From Nephromyces sp. MM_2019 (Eukaryota > Apicomplexa > Aconoidasida > Nephromycida): DNA of 64,000 bases. Shown piece after piece: positions 38,064-53,000 of this stretch. The notes beneath the pieces are model-generated. The model searched no databases. It was not told the origin of the DNA and saw only the letters and a program-made list of their open reading frames with translations. Position 1 is the first letter of the stretch. Each line of letters starts with the position of its first letter. The DNA lies in NCBI GenBank assembly GCA_015657535.1, contig JADHZB010000759.1, positions 103,572 through 167,571 of the forward strand, in the 5' to 3' direction. The position numbers were made by a program, and so were the translations under genes.

Positions 38064-41000
38064 TCAAAAATAAAACTCCCGTAATTCAAGGCTAAAACTA
38101 TACAATAAAATCTATGAAAAAGAAGGGGAAAAAAAAGACGCTGACTAAGCAAAATTCTAGAAAAAAGCATTGATATAAAAAAGTGTAAAAGAAGCTCAAA
38201 AAGTTTACCATTCTGACATCGGTTCTTTGAGCTTCAGGATTAGAGACTTTGAACGAGCTTTCAAAGAGGCCCAGGTCTATCGACAAGGACTTCAAAAAAT
38301 CAGAAATGCAATAGCCATTGAGCTTGATATCAGCGATACTACAAGAAGAATCACAAGAGAATGAAAACACAAGGAATTTTTTGTTTAATACAAGTACCTG
38401 CAACATACACAAGCTTTCCTGTTACTAGCTAAACTGCCTAAACGCGAAAGAATTCCAGAAACTGGTACCACTGTCGCAAGTAAACTCACAAGTTTATGTA
38501 AATTCTGCATAAAAAATATTTTGTAGCAACTTTTCCTCAATGTAGTACATACACCCACACGGACATATAGATAGATGCCTGCACACACACATACACACGA
38601 ATTTATACACATAATATTCATATACATAGATAAGTCCAAACACAACACACACACATACATATAGATTTCCACACACCCAAAAAGCACACGAAATCAGAAA
38701 AAAAAGACTGCGCAACAAGAAGGATCACAGGAATGCGTAGCAGGCTACCACTACGTAAATATAAGGTGCATGCGAAATAAATCATTTTTAAATCAGAGAA
38801 AAAACTGCGCTCAAGAACAAAAAAGGAAATAAATACGTTTAAAATGTTCAAACAAATATATAAATCAGTACTTTTTCCCATTATCTAACAAATCCTGCTG
38901 AATTCTTATAAAATATTCAAATTAATAGTGAAATAAACTTTTCTTTTTTCATAATAAAATTTACGTCAAGTTTATTCTGCAAAAAAATTTGGCTCTACAA
39001 GAAGGGAAGAAAAAAATCAAGACGTGCTACTGCATGGACTAAAATATAGTCGCAAATCCGGTTACACACATCAAGACCTTGATTTTTCAAGTTTTTTCGG
39101 CGTGTCTCAAGCAATTTCAATTACCTTATTGGAGGAAATTTGTTAAAGCCCATAACTATAACTGAGCTTGGGGGGGGATTATCAACAGGTGTTTGCCTAA
39201 AATTGCTTTCCGTAATATCTAGGGCAGTAGGACCAAGTTTGAACTCTCTATCGCTAGTCTGCTCGCTCAGAAAGCTTCGAAGCCAGTTAATTCTGCCTAT
39301 AACAGGATCTAATTCTCGCCATATTGAGAAGCGGACTTCAAACTTATTGAAAAGCTCATGTCTGCATACATTCACAAAATGAGCAAATTAGTGAATTTGA
39401 AGCTTTCAACTAATAGAAAGCTATCAGTGCTTCAGAGCTTGTATTGAAAAGCTCTAGGAATACACAAAAAATTACTCCCGTTAAAGTGGCTACCGGGCAT
39501 GAACTCGGGTGTTCGTCAGCCACTATGACTCTTTCATGGAAATAAAAGAGTGGATATCAATACTCGGAGAGGAAGTTCACACGTCTGTATATACACTCAG
39601 TGAAGTTCCAGGCAGAAGAGGATATAGTAAAAACACACACTTAAAAATACAGGAATAAAAGCAGAAATGCTTACAAAGCCAATATATTAGAATATGACAG
39701 CATAATTGCAGACGCAACACGAGCTTCACTTACCAAATGAAGCGCATAATAGCAAAAAAGATCGTGAAACTATCATGAAGAAGTATTGCGACACCCTGAA
39801 AGTTTAATCAGAGCTTTGAACAGATAAAACAAAAGATTTTTTACTAGAAAAGCTGATCCAGCACAAAACCAAAGGGATTACACGCAAAGATTACACTATA
39901 CAACCGAAAAAAAGCTTATTTATTTACAAAAAAACTTAATCACTGCATCACAGACAGAAGACACAAAATTAAGACTTTCTTCAAAATTTAAAGGAGCGTC
40001 ATGGTGTCAGAATAAGCGTAATCACTATAAATTTAATCTATAAAACCCAAAAAACCAACGAAAATAAAACATTCTTGGGTGACAATTTGATAAAAAATAG
40101 AAGAAGTGTCGTATCAAAAATTATTTCAAGAAATAATCACTGAAAAATTAGGATAAATCAATTTTTTGATAACCTCTATACGGATATACTTTGTATTTTC
40201 TTTTCTAACCAAAAAACCGTAGCATCAAAAATTAATTTGATCAGCCAAAAGTTAAAAAACTTGAAAAAACGTACGCATTCTGAAAGGGAATCGCTATGAT
40301 AAGGCATACGACACTTTTTCAGGCGGAAAAAAATTGTTAGTCTTGTATTTTTGGCTTACCCAGAGCTATCGAGAGTACTTGCAGCAGGTTGATAGCCTGC
40401 ATTGAATTTCACCTCAAAATAAGGAATTCTTCCACGTTTGGCAGAAAATCCAAGCATGACAGCAGCTCTATCAAGGTAAGAGAGTACTACAGGCTGCAAG
40501 ATTGACGCTATATCAAACAAAAGGCTTCGATGCTTCTCCAACGATAACTTCAAGATTCCAAAGAAGACCTGGATATCCGCAGCTGGAAGATGCGCACCCC
40601 AGATTCTAAGTTTAAAAGAGGACGAATATCCAAAAGAATCTTATGAAATCTAGGATAAATACTAAACTCCACAAAGTATCTATATTATCTCAATTTTTGT
40701 AAAGAGAAAATCTAATAAGCAACATTTGACCAGAAAACCTGCATGAATAAGCTCATATGTAAGGCTACCAATTCATCTCAGTGAGAGGTGGACAAAGAAG
40801 AATATGCAAGGTTTCAGGCAAGATCAGCAGATTTTCGTGTACAGGCGATTTAAAAGATTAAAGAAAATTTTGAATGCAGAATAGTTGAAAAGGAGCATTT
40901 TGCTCAAACGGCAAGGATATCACTACGCCTATAATAAGCAAGAAGAAATATAGACCCATCAAATTTAATTCAGGCTTATTAATACTATAAGAATCATGCC

Positions 41001-44000
41001 GAAATTCCAAAAAAAGATTCGAAAAATCTTTTGAATTTTCCAAAATAGTGTGTGTAGTAGTAACTATAAGGTGAGCTCTAATAGAGTCAGATATTACAAA
41101 AAAATACTACCAACGAACCACGAAGAACACACGGGTGCTATCCCATAAAAAAATCAGGATTCATCAACGAAGAAATATTGAATTGAAGCTTAAAAATAGG
41201 CCATTTAAATCCTGCGTATGCGCACACAAGTGAATCACGAACAAAACCCAATTTTGGCAGCCCTATATTAAGCGAGCGTAAAACATTGAGCGGCACAATA
41301 GTCACACAAGAGATTATCACACAGGTAAGAAGTAGGGGTGTTTTCGCAGGCGAGTGTGTGTGAAAATTGAGCAAGAAAAAAGAATTTTGCCGGCTTTGGA
41401 GGCGCAAAAAAAAGTGTTAGGGCTGGACTATGATGTTTGACGGCGTTAAGGCTTAACACAAGCCTCTTGAAACTTTACCAAAAAGGTTGGTTTAACCCTA
41501 AACAAAAACTCCTCCAGTCCAATGTTTAAGCAAAAAATTCCACAGAAAATTCACCACGCAGATGCTCTATTTTCCAGAGAATAAATATCATGCTATGAGA
41601 TACACCAAAGCACTTTTTCTCAGCAAAGAAGGTAGGAGGTAAAACAAAACCTCCAATTAACCTCTGAAAATAGAATGCTGCAGTACTTTTGCAACACACT
41701 GACATTAGAAGAGCTTTCAGTGGTGCTTCAGCAAAAATTTATGCTATTTCTACAAAGAAATGTCAAAGAAGAAGCGAAAAAAAAACGCTTAGAGCACAAC
41801 TTGGTAAGCTCTTAGCCAGTTAAAAGGAAGAAGCATTCAATATCATCAGCAATACTCACTATTGTTTTACATCAAAGCTAGAAGCATGTAGAATATAGGT
41901 ACACCACATGGGCTCAGAGCTCAACCACCTTTTTAAGTGTACATAAAGCAAGAACTATGGTTTCGCATCACCCAAAGTATGTGAGGAAAAAAACGTAGAA
42001 ATGAAGCGCACCGAACCTGATGCTTTCCAATGCAAAAATCGATTGTTCTTTTTATCCGAAAATTGCAAAAATCATAATTCAAAAGCAGAGGAAATATGCA
42101 CACACACGCACACACGGGACTGAGATTTTTCATAACATAAATTGAGAGAAGCTGCCTTTTTTTGTATTCCTAATAATTTTCTGCTATCCTCACTTTATAT
42201 ACTGTGATATAAGTTGAACGGCGGAAGCCTGGACATCAATCTTTAGATCCAACGAAAAAAAAGGCAATAATTCCCTGCATTCTTCATCAAAATCTGCGCT
42301 GTGTGCAACAACAAAAAAAGTAGCCAGAGAGCAAAACCAAAGAATAAATTCTCACAGAATAATTGCAAAGGAACATACATATTTTCCTAACAAATAATAT
42401 AGACAACTTCACAATATATGTTTGAATCATTTGAAAGTAAGTACACCCATTAAACCTCCAACCTATATCATCCCAATAATAGCTGTAATATAAGGGTTAT
42501 ATTCATATGATATCAGTGATTTGCAGTAACAGCCTCACCAAAAGTAAAAATCAAAGCTATTGCAAAAAGATATTTAAACTAGTGACGATTTTCCATACTT
42601 TTTCTTTATATTTAAGCCTCTGAAAAAAACAAGAACTGTCTCCATACACAGCAGGCAAGAAAGTATTTTGCATCATCCCCAAAATATTTCTGAGTTTAAA
42701 CAACAAAACAAACGGTAAAGTAAACATAGCATCTCGCACCTTTTCTGATTAAAATCAGTCAGTTGTTCCTCTTTCTTGGCAACGCCACTACTTTTCTTAA
42801 CAGAAACATTGGGAAGTAGCGGATTGGGAAAAAAGGATGAGTCTGAAAATGTGAAAAACTGCACACTATTCTCTTCAAAACTTCCACTGTCTTCACAAAA
42901 ATTTGATTCAACCGCTTCTCTGGTTGCTAAGCAATCAACTGCTGATACACCAGATTGATGGGAAAATGAAGCTGTTTTAGTCTGCAGTAATTGGGAAGTC
43001 TTTGCTGATACTGAAAATAATTTCTGAGGAGTTGAGGCGCCCTTTTCGAAACTAGCACTATACAGTTTGGATTTAGTGGCTGGAGGAAACCCCTCAAAAT
43101 CATATTTTCCCTCAGAAAGTGAGATAATCGCAGTTACCAAGCCATCTAGTGGAATCGGAAGGCATTTTGAAGATGGGTAAGTCCTATTAGTCTTTGTAAT
43201 ATCTGTCAATGCAGCAGCAACTTGAAGATCCATGACATAGCAAAAAAGGTCTAAATGAACGAATTCTGGTAACCAATCCCAGCTTTCTTCCTGGCCTCTC
43301 GAAGATGCTTTACTCGCTGCAGCGTATGCTTTATCATCGGAATTTTGCATCAAAAAATGGTCGTGAGGGACTCCTGCAGATAAGTTGCAGCATAAAATCT
43401 CAGCCATTAGATGTGATAAGACGTTAATACCATTATAAGCAAAGCGTTTAAGCTCTTCAACCACCAATGGTTCTTGCTCGCTAGTCGAAAATTCGGAGGC
43501 TAAAGTCTCAGCTGAAATTTTGCCCTTCGATGGTCCAGGTAACTGCAACTCATGCTCCTGTCCGTGTGCTAAATAGCTATTTTTATCCTGTGCCTCAAAA
43601 TTTGAGGAAACCGCAGAGTCTAAACACGAAAAACCAGGAAAACTTGTCGGTATAATAGTTTGGGAGCCTGTCAGATTTTCATTGGAAGCCATCTTACGCT
43701 TTTTCTTCGAACCAACATCCTCGCTATCTCCTATAGAGATTTCAGCGCGGTTTTTTCTCCTCACTAGATTATTGGCACCATCTGCGTGCTCATCTGCTAC
43801 AGAGCAGGCTTTTTTTGCCGTCCAGTGAGTACCCTTCAATGGAAAGTGGTAATGGTTGCGTAAAATTTCTCTACTTCTAGTGTGAGCGAGAATAGTAGCT
43901 TTCCTACCTTCTAAGTATGATGTGCACAGATTCAGTGTAACAGCCGTGGTAATTTCAGGTACCGAAGCAGAACCTCCTCTTATCCCATTACTATTCTTCA

Positions 44001-47000
44001 TGTAGCGGAGAGAAAAAGTCTTTGCACACAGCAGAGTATCTTCCAGTGAAACTTTACGCCTGTATTCTGACATTTCGCTATGAAATCGCAAAGTGTCAGC
44101 TTTAGTAGAGCTCATGTGAGTCTCCGGATCGGCGAGCCTCTGTATGCTTCCCGCCAGAGTGCCAGTTTCTTTTCTCTTCAAATTTTCATAGCCTACCTCC
44201 CCTGTCTTAATGGACTGAAACTTGCCAAAACCTTGTAAGCTATTCGTGCTACCTAATTCTGAAGAGTGAAGCTTCAGTGGGACCTCTCTTGGAAGTGTAA
44301 CAGACGGGTCTACAGTAAAAGCACAGTCGCCTGTTGAGGAAGAGTAACTCTTCCCTACCATAGCCTCTGGAAATTTCGAGATCCGCTTGGTAGCCCCGGA
44401 TTTTTGTGGTTCCTGCTTTACACCAAGGTGATTTGGCTGCTCAAATCTCGGCAAACTCTCCGGAATTACGGCTCCATGTGCAGTATTCAGCACTGAACAT
44501 CCAATCCAGAAGTTTCTCCACGAAACGCAGAACTCTAGAAAGGGAAGAATAACCGTCGATAAAAGCCTTCCAGGCTGAAAGAGGAGGGAGCTCCCGTAAA
44601 ACTGCAATTTTCCAGGCTCTTCAGTAAGCTTAAAGCTTCCAAATGATTTATTTTTCGAGATGAATGACTGAATACGCGTTGCCTTCAGCATCTCTCCGGT
44701 AATATTTCCAGAAACACCTAGAGTTGAATATCTTGACTTTGAGCCAGTTCCAGACTGCATCTTTTTTAGGCAGGATGAAAGCAATGAGCTAGAATATTTA
44801 CTTGCAGAATTGTCTTCAAAATTCAACCGCTGCGATCCAAGAATATCGCAAAAATAAAGGCCGGCAGCTTGGGGAAGCCACCATTCGGGCCAGGAATCTG
44901 TAGTTTTCAGTCCATACTCATCTCCGAAAGCTATCCAACTAGAAAAACTGCTTCTTTCAATTCCGTTATCTCCGAAATCAGATCCGCTTCCACTCTTGTG
45001 CAATGTAGATGGAGAAAGTAATGGTGATTTAGCTGAAATATTCCTGCAAAACTTTGAGAGATATGCCCCAAAAGATTCGCCTGCAGCATCATTATTCTCA
45101 CAGACTGCCGTTATTTCCAAGTTAAAGAGGCATCTAGGGTTGATTTTAAGCCTGACTGAGATATGGCAGCCAGCTTGAGAATCCAAAAGAGACCTGGAAC
45201 AAGGCAAGGAAAAGCGGAAGCTCCCGGAGTGCATTACTTCTTCAAAGTCACTGCTGTTTCTCATTTCGTCTAATGAGTCTGTGGGGACATGAAAAGGAAA
45301 GAATTTTGATCCCATCTCCACTCCATTGGCTAAACCCATTGAATTAACAGCAGAACAAATCCAAGAAAAAGAAGAAGAAGAGAAGAGGTTGATATTGCAG
45401 GGAATATGAGATGTATAAGACATACGATTCGTCTTTGAAGATAAATTCAGCTTATTTTTGGCGCTGAATTGAAGCGCCGAGAAGCCACTCAAATCTTGCA
45501 CCTGAATAAAAGAAGAAGCACTAAGACTACTAGCAGTAATAAGGGAATCAGGAGGGATACTCAAATTTTCGCTGGCATGTGCACCAGGCGCTACATCATA
45601 TAGAGCACTCACTAAAGGGATCAAACCGCCATGCCCTGCAAATTCCTCTCCTTTGATCATTTTCTCCTGAAGTTTCCATGAAGGGAGCTGCATAGCTTGA
45701 TGGGTGGAGTACGAGCTCAGTTGACCCTCTTTTTCTTTAGCTTGCATGTAAGCTTCGCATGTCCAGTTTATCCATCGCATCGGCGAAGGATTCAAGATGC
45801 GAGGCAGCGGATCATACACTGCAAAAGAAGGATGCTGATTAGCGAGAAGACGCATAATAGAGGCTAACTCAAAGGTTGCTATTAGCAACTTGAGTGCCTT
45901 AAATATAGAGCAGCTGGAGTTCACCATTTTCTCCAAATACGCCAGCCGTTCTTTCTCAAAATCAGTCGGGTATGAAGAGTTTTTAGCAGTATCCTGACCA
46001 AATAAGCGGGAGCGCACAAGATCATCATGCTCTAATTGAGTAGCATCATTTTTTCCCACATTAGGGATACTCCCAGGATTATATACTGGTAAACCATAGG
46101 CTTCAACAGTCAAGCTCAATTTGCACCAGGCAAAAACTTTCGAAATAACAGGTCGGCTAGACTCATCTCTGGCTTGCAAGTTACAGTTTCTTTTGTAATT
46201 AAGTGCATATTCATTAGGGGGCTGTATTATAGGCAATCGCAGATCCTCTAGAGGATTAATCTGCATTCTCAGAAGGCACATACTCGAGATTTTAGAGGGG
46301 CTTATAATTGGATTGCGTTCAAAATCGTAAAAATCGTGCTTTTTGGGGGTAGGCGCATCTGAAGAGCACCTTAACTCGCTGCTTTCAAGTAAGGGGCCTC
46401 TCGAATATGAGCTGCCGGAGACAAATGGAAGAATCTCGGATAATTTCTGCGCCATAAACAACGTAGAAGAGGCACTTAAGTCGCCCCCAGGGTTTGCATT
46501 ACTCATCCACGAATTGTGAGTGATTTGTAGCTCAAAAGGGGATGAAGTGTCGATACTAAAGCTCCTGGGGTAGAGAGTAGATATTGCCTCCGCTTCTTTA
46601 CATATGTGGTTCATGCATAAAATCCTTAGCATCAAAATGATTGACGGGGCTACGGCAGGATTACTAAACTCTAGTGGGGTATCAGGAGAAGTTTCTGAGG
46701 TATTGCAGGGGCTGAACCACAAGGCCAGAAAAATAGGAAAGTAGATATTTTCAACTTTAAACCAGCCTTGAACTTTGAAGCAAAAGTAAATCGGTTAAAA
46801 AAATAACATGATTAGTCCCAAAACTCATAGCAGGGAATCAAACAATTCAGAGCAACGCAACCAATCACCGGAAAAAACGTTCAACTTACAAAATTGGGAG
46901 GTAAAAATTCAATTATTAGCAAAAAAAATCTCAGATTAGACAATTTCATATATTTTATCACCAAGTCAACTTAAAGTAGGAGATTTAGTAGTTTCTGGTA

Positions 47001-50000
47001 AAAAAGTTGACAAAAAAGCATGAAATTCTTAAAAATTACTCGATATACGCCTTTTGATATATACTGAGTACCAGCATCTCGAACAAGCCAAAATTCAAAT
47101 AAATGCAGAAATTTTGGTCCTCAAAAATCTCACGTAAAACCGCCAAAACAGAAAAAAGTGAGCGAAAAATCGACACTATTAAGCAGTAAAATTTCTGCTG
47201 GAATAAGAAGGGTTCCAATATAGGCGCAGTAGTTTTATACATACGGCAAAAAACTCAATGTAAGAACCATGAGATGGTGTATAATAAGCTCAAACTAAGC
47301 AGAACATTTTAAATAAACTACACGAAAAACTCAACCGGAGAAAAATTCAATTTTGTCATACTTTAGCGGGATCTCTATTGATAAACTGTTGGAGGAATGT
47401 TTTCTCCACAAAATTGAGGCTTCAGGTCCTTGTCCTGAAAGCTTGTCGCCCTTGCTAGGAGAAGAGGATGAGTTAGAAGCTTCAAAGTGCCTAATATCGC
47501 AGCCTAGCGTCATTATGTAGTCAAAGCCCTGGAAAGGAACAGTAACTACACCCTCTTCAAGAAGACCTAACAAGAAGATGTAGGGCATACATAAGAGATA
47601 TGCGTCATAGTATGATAAAATTTCATGATATGTGTGTGTGGGTTTCAGAGTATGACAAAATCTTATAATATCAGCTTAAATTGAAGAAATGCTACTGGTA
47701 TCAAAAGATTATTAATTTTTCGACTTTGCACACATCTAAGCTACTCATTCCATAGCCTTACAGTATGGCTACTTAACGCCTACAGAAATTTCAGATAAAA
47801 ATTTCGCAAGATTGAGCCGTGTGTTTCGAAGTTTTGGCTGCATTTTATTAAGATATATAACATAAGCAGCACACTAATATCTGCAGCGATTGTTTAGGGC
47901 TTCGTATGCTGCGCAATGAAAACAATGGATTCAACTTCATCTATTGCCTGCAATTAGGAGATTGCCTAACTTACTATTAAAGGATTTCCGCAAAACTCTC
48001 GCAGTATATTACCCCTTCTCTACTACTTTCAAACTTACGTTTCCTAGAGCAAGTACACACACCAAGGTGGCTGAATTCCTCGCAGGTAAGAAGCAAAAGT
48101 CCTGCTCAGGCAGGCATATATTGAGCTACAAATATCGTATATCTTGCTATCATAGTATCTAAAAAATTGCTTTTGTTCTTAGAAAATCAAAACATTTATA
48201 CACGTGATACATGATAATACACACCAAAAAGTTACATTTGCTTGCATATGGTAAAAAATACCGTTAGTATTCCCCTTTGTACAATTTAAGGTATTGATGG
48301 GCCACAGCCTAGGAAAAAGAGTGAAGTCTTCATCTACTCTTAAAGCCATAAAATTTCCGTCACAAGCAACGAGAACATCAAAGAAGGGAAGCAGGTGTTT
48401 GGAAGACCAAAAAACCGGGTCTCTCATTGTATCGTCCAAGTTATTTCGTAGTTTATTATGCGATAGCTGGATAAGAGCCCTCCATGAGCTGCATAGCTGG
48501 AATTCACAAGGATCTGGATTCTTCATATCTGCAGTTGCCTCTATTCCTTCCATTTTCCCCGCTTTGATCGGCCTCTCCTGTGACCCAGAGTTGTCTTGCG
48601 ATGCTTTATCATTCGCAAGAAGCTTATCACTCGTATTCCAAAAAGCGTAAGAATTATCACACCCCACTGCACCCAAATCAGCATTTTCTGCAAGTACCAA
48701 ACATCTTATCCTTATAAGATTTTCTTCCTCTAATATCCTAATAGTATATCCTAACCCCTTGTCAATTGATGTATGTAGGTTTTCGGCCAAATTAGAGCGG
48801 CTGTGGCTTAAGTAGATACGCCTTTGTGATGTTCGAGGCAAAATTGTATTCGATGGTTGGTAATCATTCGAAATTTTCGCTTTTGATGATGAAAACCCCA
48901 TCTTCCTAGACTCATATTCAGAATATATATCGAGTAATGATATCCCATATTTTAAACTTCTAAAACAACCCCCAGATGCTTTAACAGCACTGAAAAAGTA
49001 CTCCAGCCTTCTGAGACCGTTATTCCATTTTTTCAGGGTATGCGAAACACATTGGGCGAAATACTGAGGGGTAATACAAGCTACACGAGCCCCAATTGTA
49101 TTTGAACTTTCCTCTACACTTGCATCAGTAGCCCCCACTGAATCTTTGCAGCTATTTTCTTTGGAATTAGTGGCAAAGAGCTTATCAGCTGAGCTGAAGG
49201 AGCCGCTAGAAGAGTCACTACATCTGCCTTTAAAGCAGCTAGCTAAGCACGCAGACGAAGGAATACTAAAATCCGTCGTATTTCCCTCTTTAACATGAAG
49301 AAAATCATTGGAAAAAATTGCAAACGGCGGATGCTTCAGACGAATCTCTGCTATGATGGATGTCGTGGTTGGCTCAGAATTTCGAGCCCCAATGAAAGAC
49401 CTAGCTTCAAAAGATTCTTCATGCTTAACCCTGCTTGAAGAAATTCCAATTAAAGACTCTTCAGCTCCTGAGCCAAGTTCGATTTTACCTGGTTGCGCAC
49501 TTCTATTGAAAAGAAGGTAGCTCGAAAGCACCAAGTTTTTGTATACGAGCAGAGCTAGAACAGTACTAGGCGCCGAAGAATGCCTGCCATCGCCAACGCT
49601 GGAATTCGATGAAATTATAGAACCAACAGCATTTTTATCCGGCGAAAAAAGATATCTATTGCTCCTTATTCCGGAGTCGTTCATGGAGCTAGCTGAAGAC
49701 ACTTTATAAAAGAATTTGCTGCATGAGTTCCAAATATTTCCGACGATAGCAGCTTCATCAGTTTCAGGTTTGAAAATCCTTCCAGTAATACCCAGATAGC
49801 TTTTTAAAGCAGTAGACAACTCCGTTGAAGCATTCTCCCACAATCCACACAACCCTTGATAGGATTCAAAAGCTGCCGAAGAAGTTAACGCCGAATTTTG
49901 CTGCACCTTAGTTTTTCCATCATCATTTGAATACTCTCGAAATAACGAGATTAAGTGCTTATCAAGCGGGAAGTCCCAGTCTTTTAGCCATTCAAGGGAT

Positions 50001-53000
50001 GATAATGGCATAAAGTTTATTCCAACAGCAGAAAATGCCTAAAATTAAATGTTAAAGAAGGTATTTTTGCAAGAACATCGATTAAGCAATATACGATGAG
50101 ACTATTATTTCAATTGAATAAAAATAGAGTAAAAAAAGCCCAAAGACCTCTTGGTTTGAAATGAACAGTAATGTATAATAATATAATGCAGTGGAACGTG
50201 AATATAGGAACACACACACGCCTACATAAATCTGTGCGCAAGCAGAAGTTATACTTCATCACAAAAGAAGAGAGAAATTAAGCTTCACGTATTCAGTGAA
50301 GAGCTCCTCGCTTAAAAAAAAAATAAAATAATCAGTGAAGTTCGCGCCCTTCACAGAGGAAAATTTTAATACTTTTTCTCACCAGTATGCAAAGAAAAAC
50401 AAGGAATCTTAGAGGCAGAAACATGATTGATGATGTAAAGGCATCCAGTCATATATATAAGCATGCAGGATACCGGCAGTCCAATGGCTTGAAACTCAGT
50501 AAATCAGGGATACATTCACACCTATAACTAATGCCTAAAAGTTTTAAGACCTAATAGCGAAGGTTGCCATACACTTCAAGACTGGTAAGAAAAACCGTCG
50601 AAAATAGCGAAAATATGAGGAATTCACAAGGAAACACTGCATTACTTCTACATCGCCTAATCTACCACACATTTATATCCCCACAAATATTCGCATTACC
50701 TCATTCAAAACAAAGCAAAAGGCTAATTGCTTAACGTATGGCAAGATATGCATAACGTTGGCAACATCTCCAGAAATGTTCACAGCAGCATTCCTGCCGC
50801 TATTATAATTGCCTCCAACCGCTCCTTTATCGTATTCCCCCCCAATTAATCTAGCAGGTATCCACCCAGCCTCCATCACTAAATCTCCTGTGAATGTGTC
50901 GATGCTGAAGTCGCATAACTTCCCGTAGAATCTCGCACGCAAAAATAGGCAGCCCAAAAACTCTTCATCATTCTGAGTCTTTGGAAACACTCTATTGCAG
51001 CTTTGAGCAGCAAAGGGGGGCTGAACTATCTGAACTTTACCATTATCAGGGTAAGCATCTCGCCCTTTTCCAAAAACCTGCATAGTCTCACCATGAAGCA
51101 GCATATGCTCTAGGGAAAAGAGTTGATAAACAGAAGCCAGATAAGTATGAGACCTTATCCAGTAATCCAAACCTTGCCCCTCTTCAGCATTTAGTAAAGA
51201 AAGAATTTTTTCGTATATCCAAGACCTTGAGACTTTAGTTAGTATACTGAATAATAGCTCACCTACTTTTAGTAGTGAGATATGATCATTCGATGAATCC
51301 TCCTTCATTAATGCTGTAAGAAACGGGGAAAAGTGTGTATGCAGTGCTTTTTTCAATGTTGAAGGAGGATATTACGGGATAAAGCTAGCAATGAAGACTT
51401 CTAGTTAGAACTTAAAAATAACTTTACAGGAAAGTTTTGATTTTATACACAACCAAGGAGTTTTTTACAGAGGATAGTAAAAAAAGGTGTCTGTGTGTTT
51501 CTCTTGCTGCGTGAGCTCATTATCAACTGTGCGTGTGTATCATCAGCTGCTGTAATTGCGGAATTTGCTATCACTTTGCAGGCATAAATCTTTCTTATAA
51601 GTCATTCAAAACATCAAAAGACATTGCCTCACTGAAAATTCAGCAAAGAAAGCAAGCTTAGTAACAGAAGGGCATTGGAGTAATAACTAGGCATGCATGC
51701 GGGTTACACCGAATTTTGGATAACTACTATTCCCCGGAAAAAAATTATACACACATCAAGGCCAGGAGAAATAGGCAATATCTCTGAAGCTGATAATAGG
51801 CCATTGGTATTTCAATAGAAAATAGAAATTTGATACAATATTGATTCCATGGGCACGTACAGGAAAGCTACCTGTACGCTTGAGATTTTCGAGTAATTCA
51901 AGGGTCTTTTACAGATAGCAGAACTTCAAGAATAAATATAAAAGTTTCCACACAGTCGTACAACTACGTGCATAAAATGGGACCCAAAAACACAACAAAA
52001 TTGAAGAGTCAGAGTGGCTCCAGTGACGCACCAAAAGCACAAAAATATGCTGCACAAAAACCCGCGAATCATATAATAGAGCAACACTTCTTCAAGGACT
52101 CTAAAATAACGTATAAAACTACTAATTTGGAGTGAAAATATGACTGGGTAGTTCCTATGAAAAATCTGCTACTACGTGTATATGCACCTTAAAAAATAAC
52201 TCCAGAGAAATACTTATGGCGAGTATTTATAAAAATAAGCTAAAGATATATATGCCATACCACATCATGGTAAAAAAATCAAGCAAGTACACACAAGAGT
52301 CGAAACAGCAATCGGCCATGTAAACACGCATGAAGAAAATAAGATGAACTTATTCAGTGCGCAAGATATCGCTAATTCCAAGCTCTCCATGGTAGCTTAA
52401 ATACAGTAAACACTCACGCACACATTGCATCTTCAAATCTCAACCTTCATATGAAACATACACAGAACCTTCATCTTCATAAAATGGGAAAAAACCAATA
52501 GCACAGATAATATGATGCATTTATATAAGAATTCCCACCAAATTTGTGCTAATAGTAATAAAAATTTTGCTGATAAAAATACCCAAAGTATACAAACCAA
52601 CGCACATATCTCTAAATTAACTAGAAAACGGGTCACCAGCGTGGAAACTAGAAAAAAATAATCCTCAAAATAATCTTTAAAATGACTTTTTTTTTAAGTC
52701 CCTTGATTAGAGTATAATAAAAAATTTCTTTAATTGCGTGTATATATCACTATGCATGAAAAAGAAGATATTCAAAAGAAAATATTGCCACATCATCAAT
52801 AATTAACAAAATATGGAGATAAACTGTGAGAACTCTTCATTATTTGAAGCTAAATACCTCCAAGGAGCTTCATAACATGTCAAATAATCTAAAGCAGCCA
52901 AAAACTGCTCACCATTGTAATGCTTGAATAACAGATGGACTGGCCAACATTCGGAAAAAAGATCTCCCGTTTCCGGATTCATCTCAAATGTTAAGAAGCA

